A program made the translations under genes and the position numbers. DNA of 23,213 bases. Origin: a virus. The notes under the pieces are model-generated. The model saw nothing but the letters and a program-made list of their open reading frames with translations, made no database searches and was not told where the DNA came from. Location of the stretch: IMG/VR virus record IMGVR_UViG_3300027741_000277, positions 1 through 23,213 of that record; one strand, given 5' to 3'. Of this stretch, positions 13,011 to 20,076 are shown in pieces. Position 1 is the first letter of the stretch. Each line of letters starts with the position of its first letter.

Positions 13011-13316
13011 TTAGGTTGCTTCGGCTTCTTCTTCGTCTTCAACCAGCAGCCACTCGCCGGTCTCTTCGTTCAGCCAGTACCAAGCTTCGTACTCTTCGTC
13101 GTACCAGCAAAAGCACTCAGCGTCTTCATCGTAGGTGTACTCTTCGCCTTCAGCAAAGTAGTGGTCGATGTCTTCGGGGATTTCGATATCGTCTTCAATT
13201 TCAACAACTTTGCCATCGCCAAAAGCAGCTACAGCTTGCAAGAACTGCAGAATGGACTCGGTGGAATACTCAAAAAAACTGCCTTCTGGCAGCTCAACAG
13301 CTACAGTAAAAAACAT
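13011..13316 (-). CDS. Highly acidic, aromatic-rich small protein, function unknown
   Basis: The ATG at 13314-13316 is chosen (101 aa), because TTGGAG eight bases upstream is the ribosome binding site; reading that TTG as start would add four residues. Residues 1-40 look like a normal small domain (FFTVAVELPEGSFFEYSTES, ILQFLQAVAAFGDG). From about residue 41 the protein is dominated by Asp and Glu (VEIEDDIEIPEDIDHYFAEG) and holds many Tyr and Trp (CFCWYDEEYEAWYWLNEETG). It ends in a run of acidic residues. It forms its own transcription unit between two terminators. Such charge suits a DNA mimic, an anti-restriction protein or a partner of the many basic proteins here, but none of these is shown. 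Confidence 0.72.
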   Translation of the reverse strand: MFFTVAVELPEGSFFEYSTESILQFLQAVAAFGDGKVVEIEDDIEIPEDIDHYFAEGEEYTYDEDAECFCWYDEEYEAWYWLNEETGEWLLVEDEEEAEAT

Positions 13317-13397
13317 GGTGTTCTCCAAAAACTAGGCGCAGCGACCTTGCTGCAAAGACATCCTACACGGTTTTTGTGACTTAGTTTATGACGAGGT

Positions 13398-13417
13398 TTG
13401 TTGTGTAAATACAACAA
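13398..13417. repeat. Inverted repeat between the capsid terminator and the acidic gene
   Basis: TTGTTGT (13398-13404) and ACAACAA (13411-13417) form a perfect 7-base inverted repeat around GTGTAA/AT. It abuts the U tract of the capsid terminator and lies in the stretch that should hold the promoter of the acidic gene. It could be an operator or a second, weaker RNA hairpin. I see no convincing promoter boxes beside it. Confidence 0.5.
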
Positions 13418-13442
13418 AAAAGGGCTCCCGAAGGAGCCCTTT
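13416..13442 (-). terminator. Strong Rho-independent terminator after the major capsid gene
   Basis: On the minus strand the hairpin is AAAGGGCTCC-TTCG-GGAGCCC followed by TTTTTT, starting 17 bases after the capsid stop codon. A perfect GC-rich stem, TTCG loop and six-base U tract make this the clearest terminator of the window. It ends the terminase-to-capsid transcript. Confidence 0.9.
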
Positions 13443-13458
13443 CTCAAAGCCCGAGGGC

Positions 13459-14370
13459 TTAGGCCGAACCGGGCGATCCGAAGATGCCCAGAGGGTCAGA
13501 CACGCCGAACGAGTAACGCTCGCGAGCCTTGTAACGGACGTTACCAGTATCGAAGTCGCCGTCCATGTTGTTAACCAACGGGGTACGAACAAAATGCTTC
13601 AAACCGTTAGGCACGTCGGTAGTCAAGTACCAGCCGTTGGTGTCGGTCAAGAAGTGGTTAACGCAGTAACCTTCAGGAATCGAACCATTGTTCTTCAACG
13701 CGTTGATGTCGTTGTCGGTGGTACCAACGCGCAGTTCTGTTTCCAGCAGGCGGGTAGCGACGAACATCAAAGCCGGAGGAATAACCAACTTCTTGGGACG
13801 AGCAGCAATCAGCAGACCACGCTCATCAGTCCAAGCGGCGATTTGAATAACTGCGTTTTCCAACGAAGTTTCGTTCAAGTCAGCAGCGGTAGCTGGGCGG
13901 TTGCTGTTGACACCACCAGAGATCAGTGGGTGTGCAGTAGAGAACAGAGGCTGGCCATCACCGTACGTGACGTTGGCGGAGAAGCCGTTGTTCAAAATTG
14001 CAGCAGCCTTGACCTGCTTGGTGTATGCCATACCACGGGCCAAAGCCTTGGTGTAGCGGCTGGAGAGGCTGTCGTACAAGTTATCTTCCACAGCTTCCTC
14101 AGTGATGGAGAAGCCCATCGCAATGGTTTCGTGGTTGTAACGAGCAGTCCAAGCTTCCTGCGCATTGTCATAAGCAATGGCAGAGCCCTCGTTCTTCACC
14201 GGAGCGGCGGAGAAGCCAGACAGCTTGGTTTCCTCTTCAAAGCTACGCTCCGAAGTTTCGGTTTCATAGATTTCCTTGTGCTCTTCGCCGTACTTGGCGT
14301 ACTCCAGACCGAACAAAGCGTTCAGACCGGGGAGCAGTTCTTTCAATAGTTGTGCGCGTGAAATAGCCAT
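13459..14370 (-). CDS. Major capsid protein, Mu gpT-like
   Basis: This 303-residue protein starts MAISRAQLLKELLPGLNALF, with AAGGAG as ribosome binding site. Characteristic phrases are EYAKYGEEHKEIYETETSER, then AYDNAQEAWTARYNHETIAM, ALARGMAYTKQVKAAAILNN, the motif GQPLFSTAHPLISGG and, late, LVIPPALMFVATRLLETELR. I recognise this as the Mu gpT-like branch of HK97-fold capsid proteins. Its length, the scaffold and decoration genes upstream, and a strong terminator right after it all fit the most abundant head protein. No N-terminal protease-cleaved delta domain is obvious, and no protease gene is present, so the separate scaffold probably does that job. Confidence 0.85.
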   Translation of the reverse strand: MAISRAQLLKELLPGLNALFGLEYAKYGEEHKEIYETETSERSFEEETKLSGFSAAPVKNEGSAIAYDNAQEAWTARYNHETIAMGFSITEEAVEDNLYDSLSSRYTKALARGMAYTKQVKAAAILNNGFSANVTYGDGQPLFSTAHPLISGGVNSNRPATAADLNETSLENAVIQIAAWTDERGLLIAARPKKLVIPPALMFVATRLLETELRVGTTDNDINALKNNGSIPEGYCVNHFLTDTNGWYLTTDVPNGLKHFVRTPLVNNMDGDFDTGNVRYKARERYSFGVSDPLGIFGSPGSA

Positions 14371-14381
14371 GATTTAACTCC

Positions 14382-15218
14382 TTAGACTGCGGCAGCAGCG
14401 TAGTACTCTTGCAAGCCGAAGTTCAGTTTGACCAAAACTTCAGGATACTGAGTAAACACGAGCGTGGCGCTCGAACCAATCGTTTGCTGGGGTGCAGCGT
14501 TCAACACAACAGAAGTCGTGTTGTTAGCTGTAATAGCCGTAGCAACGAACGAACCGGTTTCCACCAGCGAACCGTTAGGGGCCAACCAAGCGACGTCAGT
14601 ACCCACAGGGATAGCAAACGGTACGTTAGCGGTAACCGTAATAGTAGCGGTAGAGATGCTGCTATACACAGCGGTACCCAGAGCAGCGGCGGTATCAGGA
14701 ACGATACCAACGATGCGGACGGGGTATGCGGCGTTAGCGCCAACCGAAGCTTGACTCTGAACTGCCACGGCAGAATTACCAGTAGCAGTGCTGCCAGTAT
14801 TCTGTACCAAAGGAGCGTTTTGGCCAACCATTGCATAGCTTGCGCTAGTAACGGTAGTGCCGCCAGAAGCGCACACAACAGCTTTGAACACTGTGTCAGG
14901 ATCATCGCAGATTACAGCTTGAATATCACCAGCCGCAGTGCTTGCGGGGTAGTATTGGCTGAAAGTCAGCTGCTTAGTCAACGGGTTCGTGTATTGGCAA
15001 CCCAAGAAAATACCAACCACAGCTTGGCTGTTGAAGGTAGTAGTGCCGGTGAAAGGCACAACAAAGCCACGCGCAATAGCCACGACATCGCCATAGAACA
15101 TGGCGGTAGAGTAGTTATACGAAATGGGTACAAGGCGGGTAGAACCCGCAAATACTTGACCGCCGATCAAGTTGACCGGCTTTAGGCCGTAGGGGGCCGA
15201 GACCGTAGGATATGCCAT
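14382..15218 (-). CDS. Head decoration or second structural head protein
   Basis: This 278-residue protein starts MAYPTVSAPYGLKPVNLIGG with GGAG six bases before the ATG. It is rich in Val, Thr, Ala and Ser and mostly beta (RLVPISYNYSTAMFYGDVVA, VAVQSQASVGANAAYPVRIV, LVFTQYPEVLVKLNFGLQEY). The start APYGLKPVNLIGGQVFAGST is a phrase familiar from environmental phage head genes. It stands directly before the major capsid gene with an 11-base spacer. The usual gene at this place is a decoration or cement protein. A rival reading, that this is the capsid protein, is less likely because the next gene has the capsid signatures. Confidence 0.68.
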   Translation of the reverse strand: MAYPTVSAPYGLKPVNLIGGQVFAGSTRLVPISYNYSTAMFYGDVVAIARGFVVPFTGTTTFNSQAVVGIFLGCQYTNPLTKQLTFSQYYPASTAAGDIQAVICDDPDTVFKAVVCASGGTTVTSASYAMVGQNAPLVQNTGSTATGNSAVAVQSQASVGANAAYPVRIVGIVPDTAAALGTAVYSSISTATITVTANVPFAIPVGTDVAWLAPNGSLVETGSFVATAITANNTTSVVLNAAPQQTIGSSATLVFTQYPEVLVKLNFGLQEYYAAAAV

Positions 15219-15235
15219 TTAAGACTCCAAAAAAG

Positions 15236-15688
15236 TTAAATACCTCTACCGAAAGTAACCTTTGTAGACCGCTCTTTGAACAGCGGCATACGTGGGTCGT
15301 TTTCTCGCATGTACGTATTGTCCACGCCGGCCATTTCGGCTTCCGTTTTTTGACGGAAATACGCGTCACGGTCCTGCATAAACTCTACGGGGGCTTTGCA
15401 TAACATCAGGCCACCAATCAAAATGCTGTCTGGAAAGTTGGCATGGCCACCTCCAAAAACCTGCACTTCAGGATGGTCAGACGCCTTTACAGGTTCCCAA
15501 CCTTCGCCAAACTGTCCAGAAATGTTAGTCGCGTCATCCTTGTTAAGCATGCTCACCCGAACCCAACGAAACGCATACCCCGGCTCTGGATTAGGGTCGG
15601 GTAGAAGTCGGCGCGGAGCCCATTTAACTGGACGTTGGTGGGCCACGCGGGATTCAGATTCACGGCTTTTACGAATTATCTCGGTCAT
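15236..15688 (-). CDS. Head-region protein, function unknown
   Basis: The preferred start is the second ATG (15686-15688, MTEIIRKSRESESRV, 150 aa), seven bases after GAGGAA; the ATG at 15694, two codons earlier, overlaps the scaffold stop (ATGA) but is too close to that site. The N-terminal third is basic and Arg/Pro-rich (QRPVKWAPRRLLPDPNPEPG). The rest contains YAFRWVRVSMLNKDDATNIS, GQFGEGWEPVKASDHPEVQV and GGLMLCKAPVEFMQDRDAYF, phrases I associate with phage head-region proteins without a known role. Position between scaffold and decoration genes suggests a head assembly or minor capsid protein. Confidence 0.65.
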   Translation of the reverse strand: MTEIIRKSRESESRVAHQRPVKWAPRRLLPDPNPEPGYAFRWVRVSMLNKDDATNISGQFGEGWEPVKASDHPEVQVFGGGHANFPDSILIGGLMLCKAPVEFMQDRDAYFRQKTEAEMAGVDNTYMRENDPRMPLFKERSTKVTFGRGI

Positions 15689-15690
15689 AA

Positions 15691-16641
15691 TCATTTCCTC
15701 ATTTGTTCAGCTACTACTTGCTTAGCATAAAGCTCCAACGGAACTCCAAGGCGCTTAGCAAGGTCCACCTGCGATTTAGTAAGTACGACTTTTTTGGGCG
15801 CAGTACTACGAGTGGCTGGTGCAACCACATTCGATTTGGTCCGTTGAGTTGGCGCATCAACGGGATCAGCAGGCTCGAACTCGTCTGCAAATCTTTGCCG
15901 CATTTCGGCGTCAATACGTTCGTAGTATTTGACGCTTCCAGCAGTATATCCTTCCGCCACAACATCGTCATGGAGTCCTACGGCATATGCCGTCATACCC
16001 TTTTTAGAACCGAACCATGGATTACGCTCTGTCCAGTCCTTCAGTTGGGGGTCCATATCCAGCTGTTGAGGCTGTTGGGTAGTTTGTACACTATCTTCAG
16101 TAATTTGTACAGGGGTAGGGCGAAAATTAGCAACCCGGTCCGATTTAAGGCGAGCTGCGGTCATTTCCTCCTGTGCCGAAACCAGAGCGTCTGGGTCACC
16201 CGCTTCGTACGCATTTTTAAACTTGGCGCGGGCTTTTTCCATTTCATTGGCGGCTACCTGCTTAGCCTGTTCCATCAAAGCCGTCTGGCCTTCATGCAGC
16301 GAGCCTTTGAGCTTTTTATTTTCCTCAACTACTTGCTTAGCTAAGCGTACGGCCTCTTCGCGTTCGCGCTGGGCAGCTTCTTTAGCTCGGCGTTCCTCAT
16401 GGTAGCCCTTGGAAAAGTGCTTGATGCGGCTCTGTACGCTTTCGTCGTACTTGGACAGCTCCTCGTCTGTAACGTCTTTAGGCGGCTCGGCCATAGGTTT
16501 ACGATTACGGTCCGCCGGTGGGGTATCGTCCACAATTTCAATTTCGTCAGCGGGGGCCACAATGCGACCGCCGGCCCGGGGGTTTTCTAACTCGACTGTA
16601 GTTTCGTCAGGAAACTCAAAGGTAGTTTGTTCTGTTGCCAT
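15691..16641 (-). CDS. Probable scaffolding protein
   Basis: The 316-residue protein starts with a strong site, AAGGAGGGTAT before ATG. The first 70 residues are acidic and Pro-rich (DEIEIVDDTPPADRNRKPMA). Residues 75-165 form a long charged helix, HFSKGYHEERRAKEAAQRER then EEAVRLAKQVVEENKKLKGS and later ANEMEKARAKFKNAYEAGD, which should make a coiled coil. A C-terminal part contains LDMDPQLKDWTERNPWFGSK and ends basic and helical (VVLTKSQVDLAKRLGVPLEL). An acidic N-terminus, a long coiled coil and a basic C-terminus upstream of the capsid gene are the usual marks of scaffolds. The exact homologue is unknown. Confidence 0.78.
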   Translation of the reverse strand: MATEQTTFEFPDETTVELENPRAGGRIVAPADEIEIVDDTPPADRNRKPMAEPPKDVTDEELSKYDESVQSRIKHFSKGYHEERRAKEAAQREREEAVRLAKQVVEENKKLKGSLHEGQTALMEQAKQVAANEMEKARAKFKNAYEAGDPDALVSAQEEMTAARLKSDRVANFRPTPVQITEDSVQTTQQPQQLDMDPQLKDWTERNPWFGSKKGMTAYAVGLHDDVVAEGYTAGSVKYYERIDAEMRQRFADEFEPADPVDAPTQRTKSNVVAPATRSTAPKKVVLTKSQVDLAKRLGVPLELYAKQVVAEQMRK

Positions 16642-16650
16642 ATACCCTCC

Positions 16651-17052
16651 TTAGTATGGGCGTTTGATGCCGCGAGGGTCTTGCACAACCGCTTCAACAG
16701 ATTCATCATAGATAAGACGCCATTCAGTACCATGAATTAGCATGCGGGTTCCGCTATTGGGGCGAGTAATAATAAAATCACCTACCTTGCAACTCGGACC
16801 GCTGGGAAACTTGTCCTTGGGGAACGCGTCGGGTCCTATCTTGGCCACAAACAACACGGGAGACAAAATCTCTTCGTGGTGCATCATGGTCGCGGTTTTT
16901 ACGAGGGAGCTACCCTCAATAGTCTCGTCTGCCTTGGGCAACATACACAAGATGTGGAATGTCGCTGGGTCCGGCACTTGCCGCGCTTTCTCCTCAGGGG
17001 TAGTATTTAATACCCCCGACAAGTCAACGGCTTGAACATCAAAGTCAGTCAT
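16651..17052 (-). CDS. GroES-like co-chaperonin
   Basis: This 133-residue protein has a core that matches phage co-chaperonins: LFVAKIGPDAFPKDKFPSGP, then SCKVGDFIITRPNSGTRMLI and HGTEWRLIYDESVEAVVQDP. The KVGD-hydrophobic-beta pattern and the Glu-rich closing strand are typical of the Cpn10 fold, and the HMM-type signature PSGPxCKxGD is known to me from phage-encoded versions. Residues 50-62 (SSLVKTATMMHHE) may form the mobile loop that contacts GroEL. The N-terminal 35 residues are extra. It starts within the end of the 65-residue gene (8-base overlap). Its place between portal and scaffold suggests help in folding the capsid or another virion protein by host GroEL, as with T4 gp31. Confidence 0.85.
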   Translation of the reverse strand: MTDFDVQAVDLSGVLNTTPEEKARQVPDPATFHILCMLPKADETIEGSSLVKTATMMHHEEILSPVLFVAKIGPDAFPKDKFPSGPSCKVGDFIITRPNSGTRMLIHGTEWRLIYDESVEAVVQDPRGIKRPY

Positions 17053-17242
17053 GGTTAGCTTTCAAAGTACGCACGAGGTCACCTATTTCCATCTGTGCGG
17101 TCAGGAGACCTCGGATAACTCCGCACAGTTCCCGGTAAGCAGGGAAGTCGGTGACTCCCCCCTCTGCCAAAGATTCAGCTAATTCAGTTCGACGTTTGGC
17201 GAGCAGCTCGCTCAGGTGCTCAAGGACCGCAATTTCATTCAT
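17045..17242 (-). CDS. 65-residue helical protein between portal and co-chaperonin, function unknown
   Basis: The protein reads MNEIAVLEHLSELLAKRRTE, then LAESLAEGGVTDFPAYRELC and GVIRGLLTAQMEIGDLVRTL, ending KANHD. It is predicted to be two or three helices, with charged heptad-like spacing. Its ATG overlaps the portal stop by four bases (ATGA) and it overlaps the next gene by eight, so it is translated within the operon. Small helical genes at this position are common in phages of this type, as I recall, but I know no function. A role in portal or prohead assembly is possible. Confidence 0.65.
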   Translation of the reverse strand: MNEIAVLEHLSELLAKRRTELAESLAEGGVTDFPAYRELCGVIRGLLTAQMEIGDLVRTLKANHD

Positions 17243-19800
17243 TTAGGTTCTTTCTTTTCAGGTTTAACTTTAGGCTGTGCAGCGGCAGCGGCTTCGGCGG
17301 CTGTGTGCAACTTGTGCAGGTGGGCCTGATCGGCATGCTTGAGCTTCTGCATGTGCACTGCACCGCCGTGGGCCATGGCCTGTGCAGCCTGCTGCTGTTT
17401 CATCTGCTGGGCTTGTTGAGCCTGCTGCATCTCCATAGCGTGACGCTGGGCCTGCTGCTGCATTTCCTGCTGGTGCCGGGCCATGATGATCTCTGGGGAC
17501 TCGCCGGAGCTCTGCTGCTCCTTGAGACGCAGCTCCCACTCTTTCATAGCCAAGTCACCGTCGACCTTCTTAGCCTTAGTGGCCTCGGCCTGACGTTTAA
17601 TCTCAAGCTCAGCCTGCTGCATCTGAACCAGCGGGTCTTGCGCGGCTTGTTGTGCCTGAGCCTGCTGAGCCTGACCCTTGCTCTGCTGCAGCACCTGCTG
17701 GGCCGCTTGAGCCACCATGCGTGACAACTGCACTTCGAGCTCCTCGGGCATATCTTCGTCCGGTGCGGGCATTGGTACACCAAGCTGGGCTTCGACTTTG
17801 GCGCGGTATGCGTAGGCCAAGTGTTCCGAGATATGCGCCTGAATCTCGGCCATCATTTTCTGGGCTTGCGGGTTCTGGCCAATCTGCTGCATCAGCATGG
17901 GGTCCTGCATCATGGCAGTGTGTACCGCAATGTGTGCATCGTGGTCTTGGTAAATAAACGCCTTGGTCGGCTTGCCGTTGAGGAACGCCATGTTCTCGGA
18001 CACAGGGTCGCGGGGCTTCATGTCGTCTTCGATCGGCACCAGCTTGTCAGCGTTCTTGATACCCAGCACCTCAATCATCTGGCGGTGCAGCTGCGGCAGG
18101 TCATAAATCTGGGGCGCACCTTGGGACAGCTGAATCACAGCTTGGTACTGCATGATTCGTTGAGCCATCGTCGCACTGTTGGGGTCCGACACAGGGATGA
18201 CCGAGCACAGGTCATAGTCGCCACGCTTGGCTTTACGATCGCCCGACGACGGGTCGAAGCTGTACTCTTCCGGCGTATAGTCGCGGATGATGTCGCGCAG
18301 CAGCTGGAACTCCTGCTTCATGGAGAAGTGCACCCGGGCCTGAACCGCGCTCATGGTTTTGAGCTGGCGCTCAAGCAGTGCAAGGGTGGTACCCACCGGA
18401 GCATTCGCACCCATGTCACTCACGTTCATGTCGGCAATCGAGCCCAGACGGCGACCTTCATCGGTGATCTGGTTCAACAGGGCCAGCAGAACTTGGCTTG
18501 GCTCCTTATAAGGAAGCGGCATAATGTTGTCGCGCAGAGCCCCACTGGCGATATCCACGTCACGGAATTCACCCGGTGCAATAGGTGTATCGTCACCCTT
18601 TACACGCAGACCACGAGTCTTCATACCACCGGGCAAATTCGACAGGGTTCCTGCGTCTACCAATTGGCGAATCAGGGAAGTGCCGGCGCGGGCGTAGCCG
18701 CCAATCAAGTTAATCAGGCCAAGGCCGTAGGCACCGAATCCGGGGATGTACGTGTACTGTACAAAGTGCTGGCGCTTAAGGCGCTGCTTGTCGTCCGGGT
18801 TCCAGTTACGGCGGATAGCCAAAACCTCGGTGGTAGCCCGGTCGATCGTAATTACGTAAGGCAGTGCGATGCCGTCCTCGTCCTCGTACCCGGGCAGGTC
18901 GTAATCAACGTGCACCTCAAGAATCTGGTAGCGCTCGTCGTCGGTAACAGAGTAACCTTGGTCCTTGGCCTTTTGCTTCTCAATGTCCGTGTGGATAACG
19001 CTTGGCTCGCCGAGGTCCACGTCTAGATAGAAACCCGCAGCCATAAGTTTGGCTAGCTCATTCTTGGTCTTACGCATAACATGCGTGACCCGCTCCGAGG
19101 TGCGCACACTAGACGCGCCATAAGGAATAATCAAGTCCTCTGCAGGGACAAACATCGCAGTCTGCCGGCCCAAGCCCGGGTCAAAGTAGACCTTCTTGAA
19201 CGCCGACCCCGCCAAGCCGAGGTTGTACAGCAGGCGCTCATGCTCAGGCCGGTACTCGGTCATCACCTCAGTCAACTGGTAGTTCATGTCATCACGGACA
19301 CGCTCACCAGCCTCTTCCTTCATCTTGTCAATCGCGCCTACAATCTCGGTCTTGACCGGACCCTGCGCGGGGAAGGTCTCAATAATCGTCTCGCTCTGGA
19401 ACCTAACAGCCGCCTCGGTCAGCACCGTGCTGAACACCCCGCAGGCACCGGTCCACGGCTCAGTACGCTCCTCGTACTTCATGCCCAGCACTTCAAGGCC
19501 CTTGACGTAGGCTTCTACCCAGTCTTTGCGTGACGTGATGTCCGCGTCGATCAGCTCCATCAGGTCGCTAGCTACCGTCTGTAGGTCGCCTTGGTCCATC
19601 TCTTCGGCCAAGTTGGCAGCAAAATCGTCGCCAACCGCAGCGGAGTCCGGGGTCAGCGTAATCTCCATAGACCCGTCCGACAGGGTTACCGCGTCAGGGT
19701 TGTCAATCTCGATCTCCAAGTCTGGGGCATCGGGGAGGTCGGAGTCCTGCAGCCCTAGGGGCGCGGGTGAGATGGAGGGGAACATGTTACTTGTTGCCAT
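17239..19800 (-). CDS. Portal protein
   Basis: The start is taken at ATG 19798-19800 (MATSNMFPSISPAP, 853 aa), seven bases after AAGGAA; an earlier in-frame ATG at 19884 lies inside the upstream gene. The protein is close in size to the large portals of short-tailed phages. Recognisable phrases are ITSRKDWVEAYVKGLEVLGM, YEERTEPWTGACGVFSTVLT, LYNLGLAGSAFKKVYFDPGL, TYIPGFGAYGLGLINLIGGY and GSIADMNVSDMGANAPVGTT, which are familiar from the P22/SU10-type portal group. The last 200 residues are Gln/Ala-rich coiled coil with a His-rich end (HADQAHLHKLH). A long helical C-terminus of this kind forms the portal barrel in P22. It would be the ring through which DNA enters the head and joins the neck proteins. 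Confidence 0.88.
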   Translation of the reverse strand: MATSNMFPSISPAPLGLQDSDLPDAPDLEIEIDNPDAVTLSDGSMEITLTPDSAAVGDDFAANLAEEMDQGDLQTVASDLMELIDADITSRKDWVEAYVKGLEVLGMKYEERTEPWTGACGVFSTVLTEAAVRFQSETIIETFPAQGPVKTEIVGAIDKMKEEAGERVRDDMNYQLTEVMTEYRPEHERLLYNLGLAGSAFKKVYFDPGLGRQTAMFVPAEDLIIPYGASSVRTSERVTHVMRKTKNELAKLMAAGFYLDVDLGEPSVIHTDIEKQKAKDQGYSVTDDERYQILEVHVDYDLPGYEDEDGIALPYVITIDRATTEVLAIRRNWNPDDKQRLKRQHFVQYTYIPGFGAYGLGLINLIGGYARAGTSLIRQLVDAGTLSNLPGGMKTRGLRVKGDDTPIAPGEFRDVDIASGALRDNIMPLPYKEPSQVLLALLNQITDEGRRLGSIADMNVSDMGANAPVGTTLALLERQLKTMSAVQARVHFSMKQEFQLLRDIIRDYTPEEYSFDPSSGDRKAKRGDYDLCSVIPVSDPNSATMAQRIMQYQAVIQLSQGAPQIYDLPQLHRQMIEVLGIKNADKLVPIEDDMKPRDPVSENMAFLNGKPTKAFIYQDHDAHIAVHTAMMQDPMLMQQIGQNPQAQKMMAEIQAHISEHLAYAYRAKVEAQLGVPMPAPDEDMPEELEVQLSRMVAQAAQQVLQQSKGQAQQAQAQQAAQDPLVQMQQAELEIKRQAEATKAKKVDGDLAMKEWELRLKEQQSSGESPEIIMARHQQEMQQQAQRHAMEMQQAQQAQQMKQQQAAQAMAHGGAVHMQKLKHADQAHLHKLHTAAEAAAAAQPKVKPEKKEPK

Positions 19801-19801
19801 A

Positions 19802-20068
19802 CTATTTCCTTTTGAGCGTAGCTCGATTTGTGTCTGGGTTGTACGTGTACGCGCTAGCCTTCTTACCTGAAAGCTTGGACGCACGATCTTTGGCTCGTTC
19901 TTCAGCGGTCATGGAGTTACGCGCAAGTCCCGCAGGGGTCAGCTTTTCTGACCCAGCTTCCATCTGCCCACGGCTACGTAGCAACTTTATAGCAGTCTCA
20001 CGGGAGCCGACCTGCGCAGTTAAGCGGTCGATCAAACTGTTGGCCCCCATAAATTTCTGCGTTGCCAT
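19802..20068 (-). CDS. Small basic protein between terminase and portal, function unknown
   Basis: This 88-residue protein contains SLIDRLTAQVGSRETAIKLL, then RSRGQMEAGSEKLTPAGLAR and NSMTAEERAKDRASKLSGKK, ending in SAYTYNPDTNRATLKRK. It is basic and helical with a polar tail. The start follows AAGGATACCT. Its last codons supply the AAAAGGAAA ribosome binding site of the portal gene. The phrase MTAEERAKDRASKLSGKKAS recurs in phage late operons that I remember. It could be a packaging or portal-assembly accessory. No motif supports a specific role. Confidence 0.7.
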   Translation of the reverse strand: MATQKFMGANSLIDRLTAQVGSRETAIKLLRSRGQMEAGSEKLTPAGLARNSMTAEERAKDRASKLSGKKASAYTYNPDTNRATLKRK

Positions 20069-20076
20069 AGGTATCC

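Noticed and set aside
13594-15185. Two long plus-strand frames opposite the capsid and decoration genes (13594-14349 and 14409-15185)
   Set aside because: Both are antisense to well-supported genes, carry no recognisable domain and lack initiation signals; they follow from codon bias of the real genes.
17821-19026. Open plus-strand frame of 401 codons opposite the portal gene
   Set aside because: It lies fully inside the portal coding sequence, has no ribosome binding site and a protein composition rich in Leu, His and Val as expected from the reverse of a biased coding strand.
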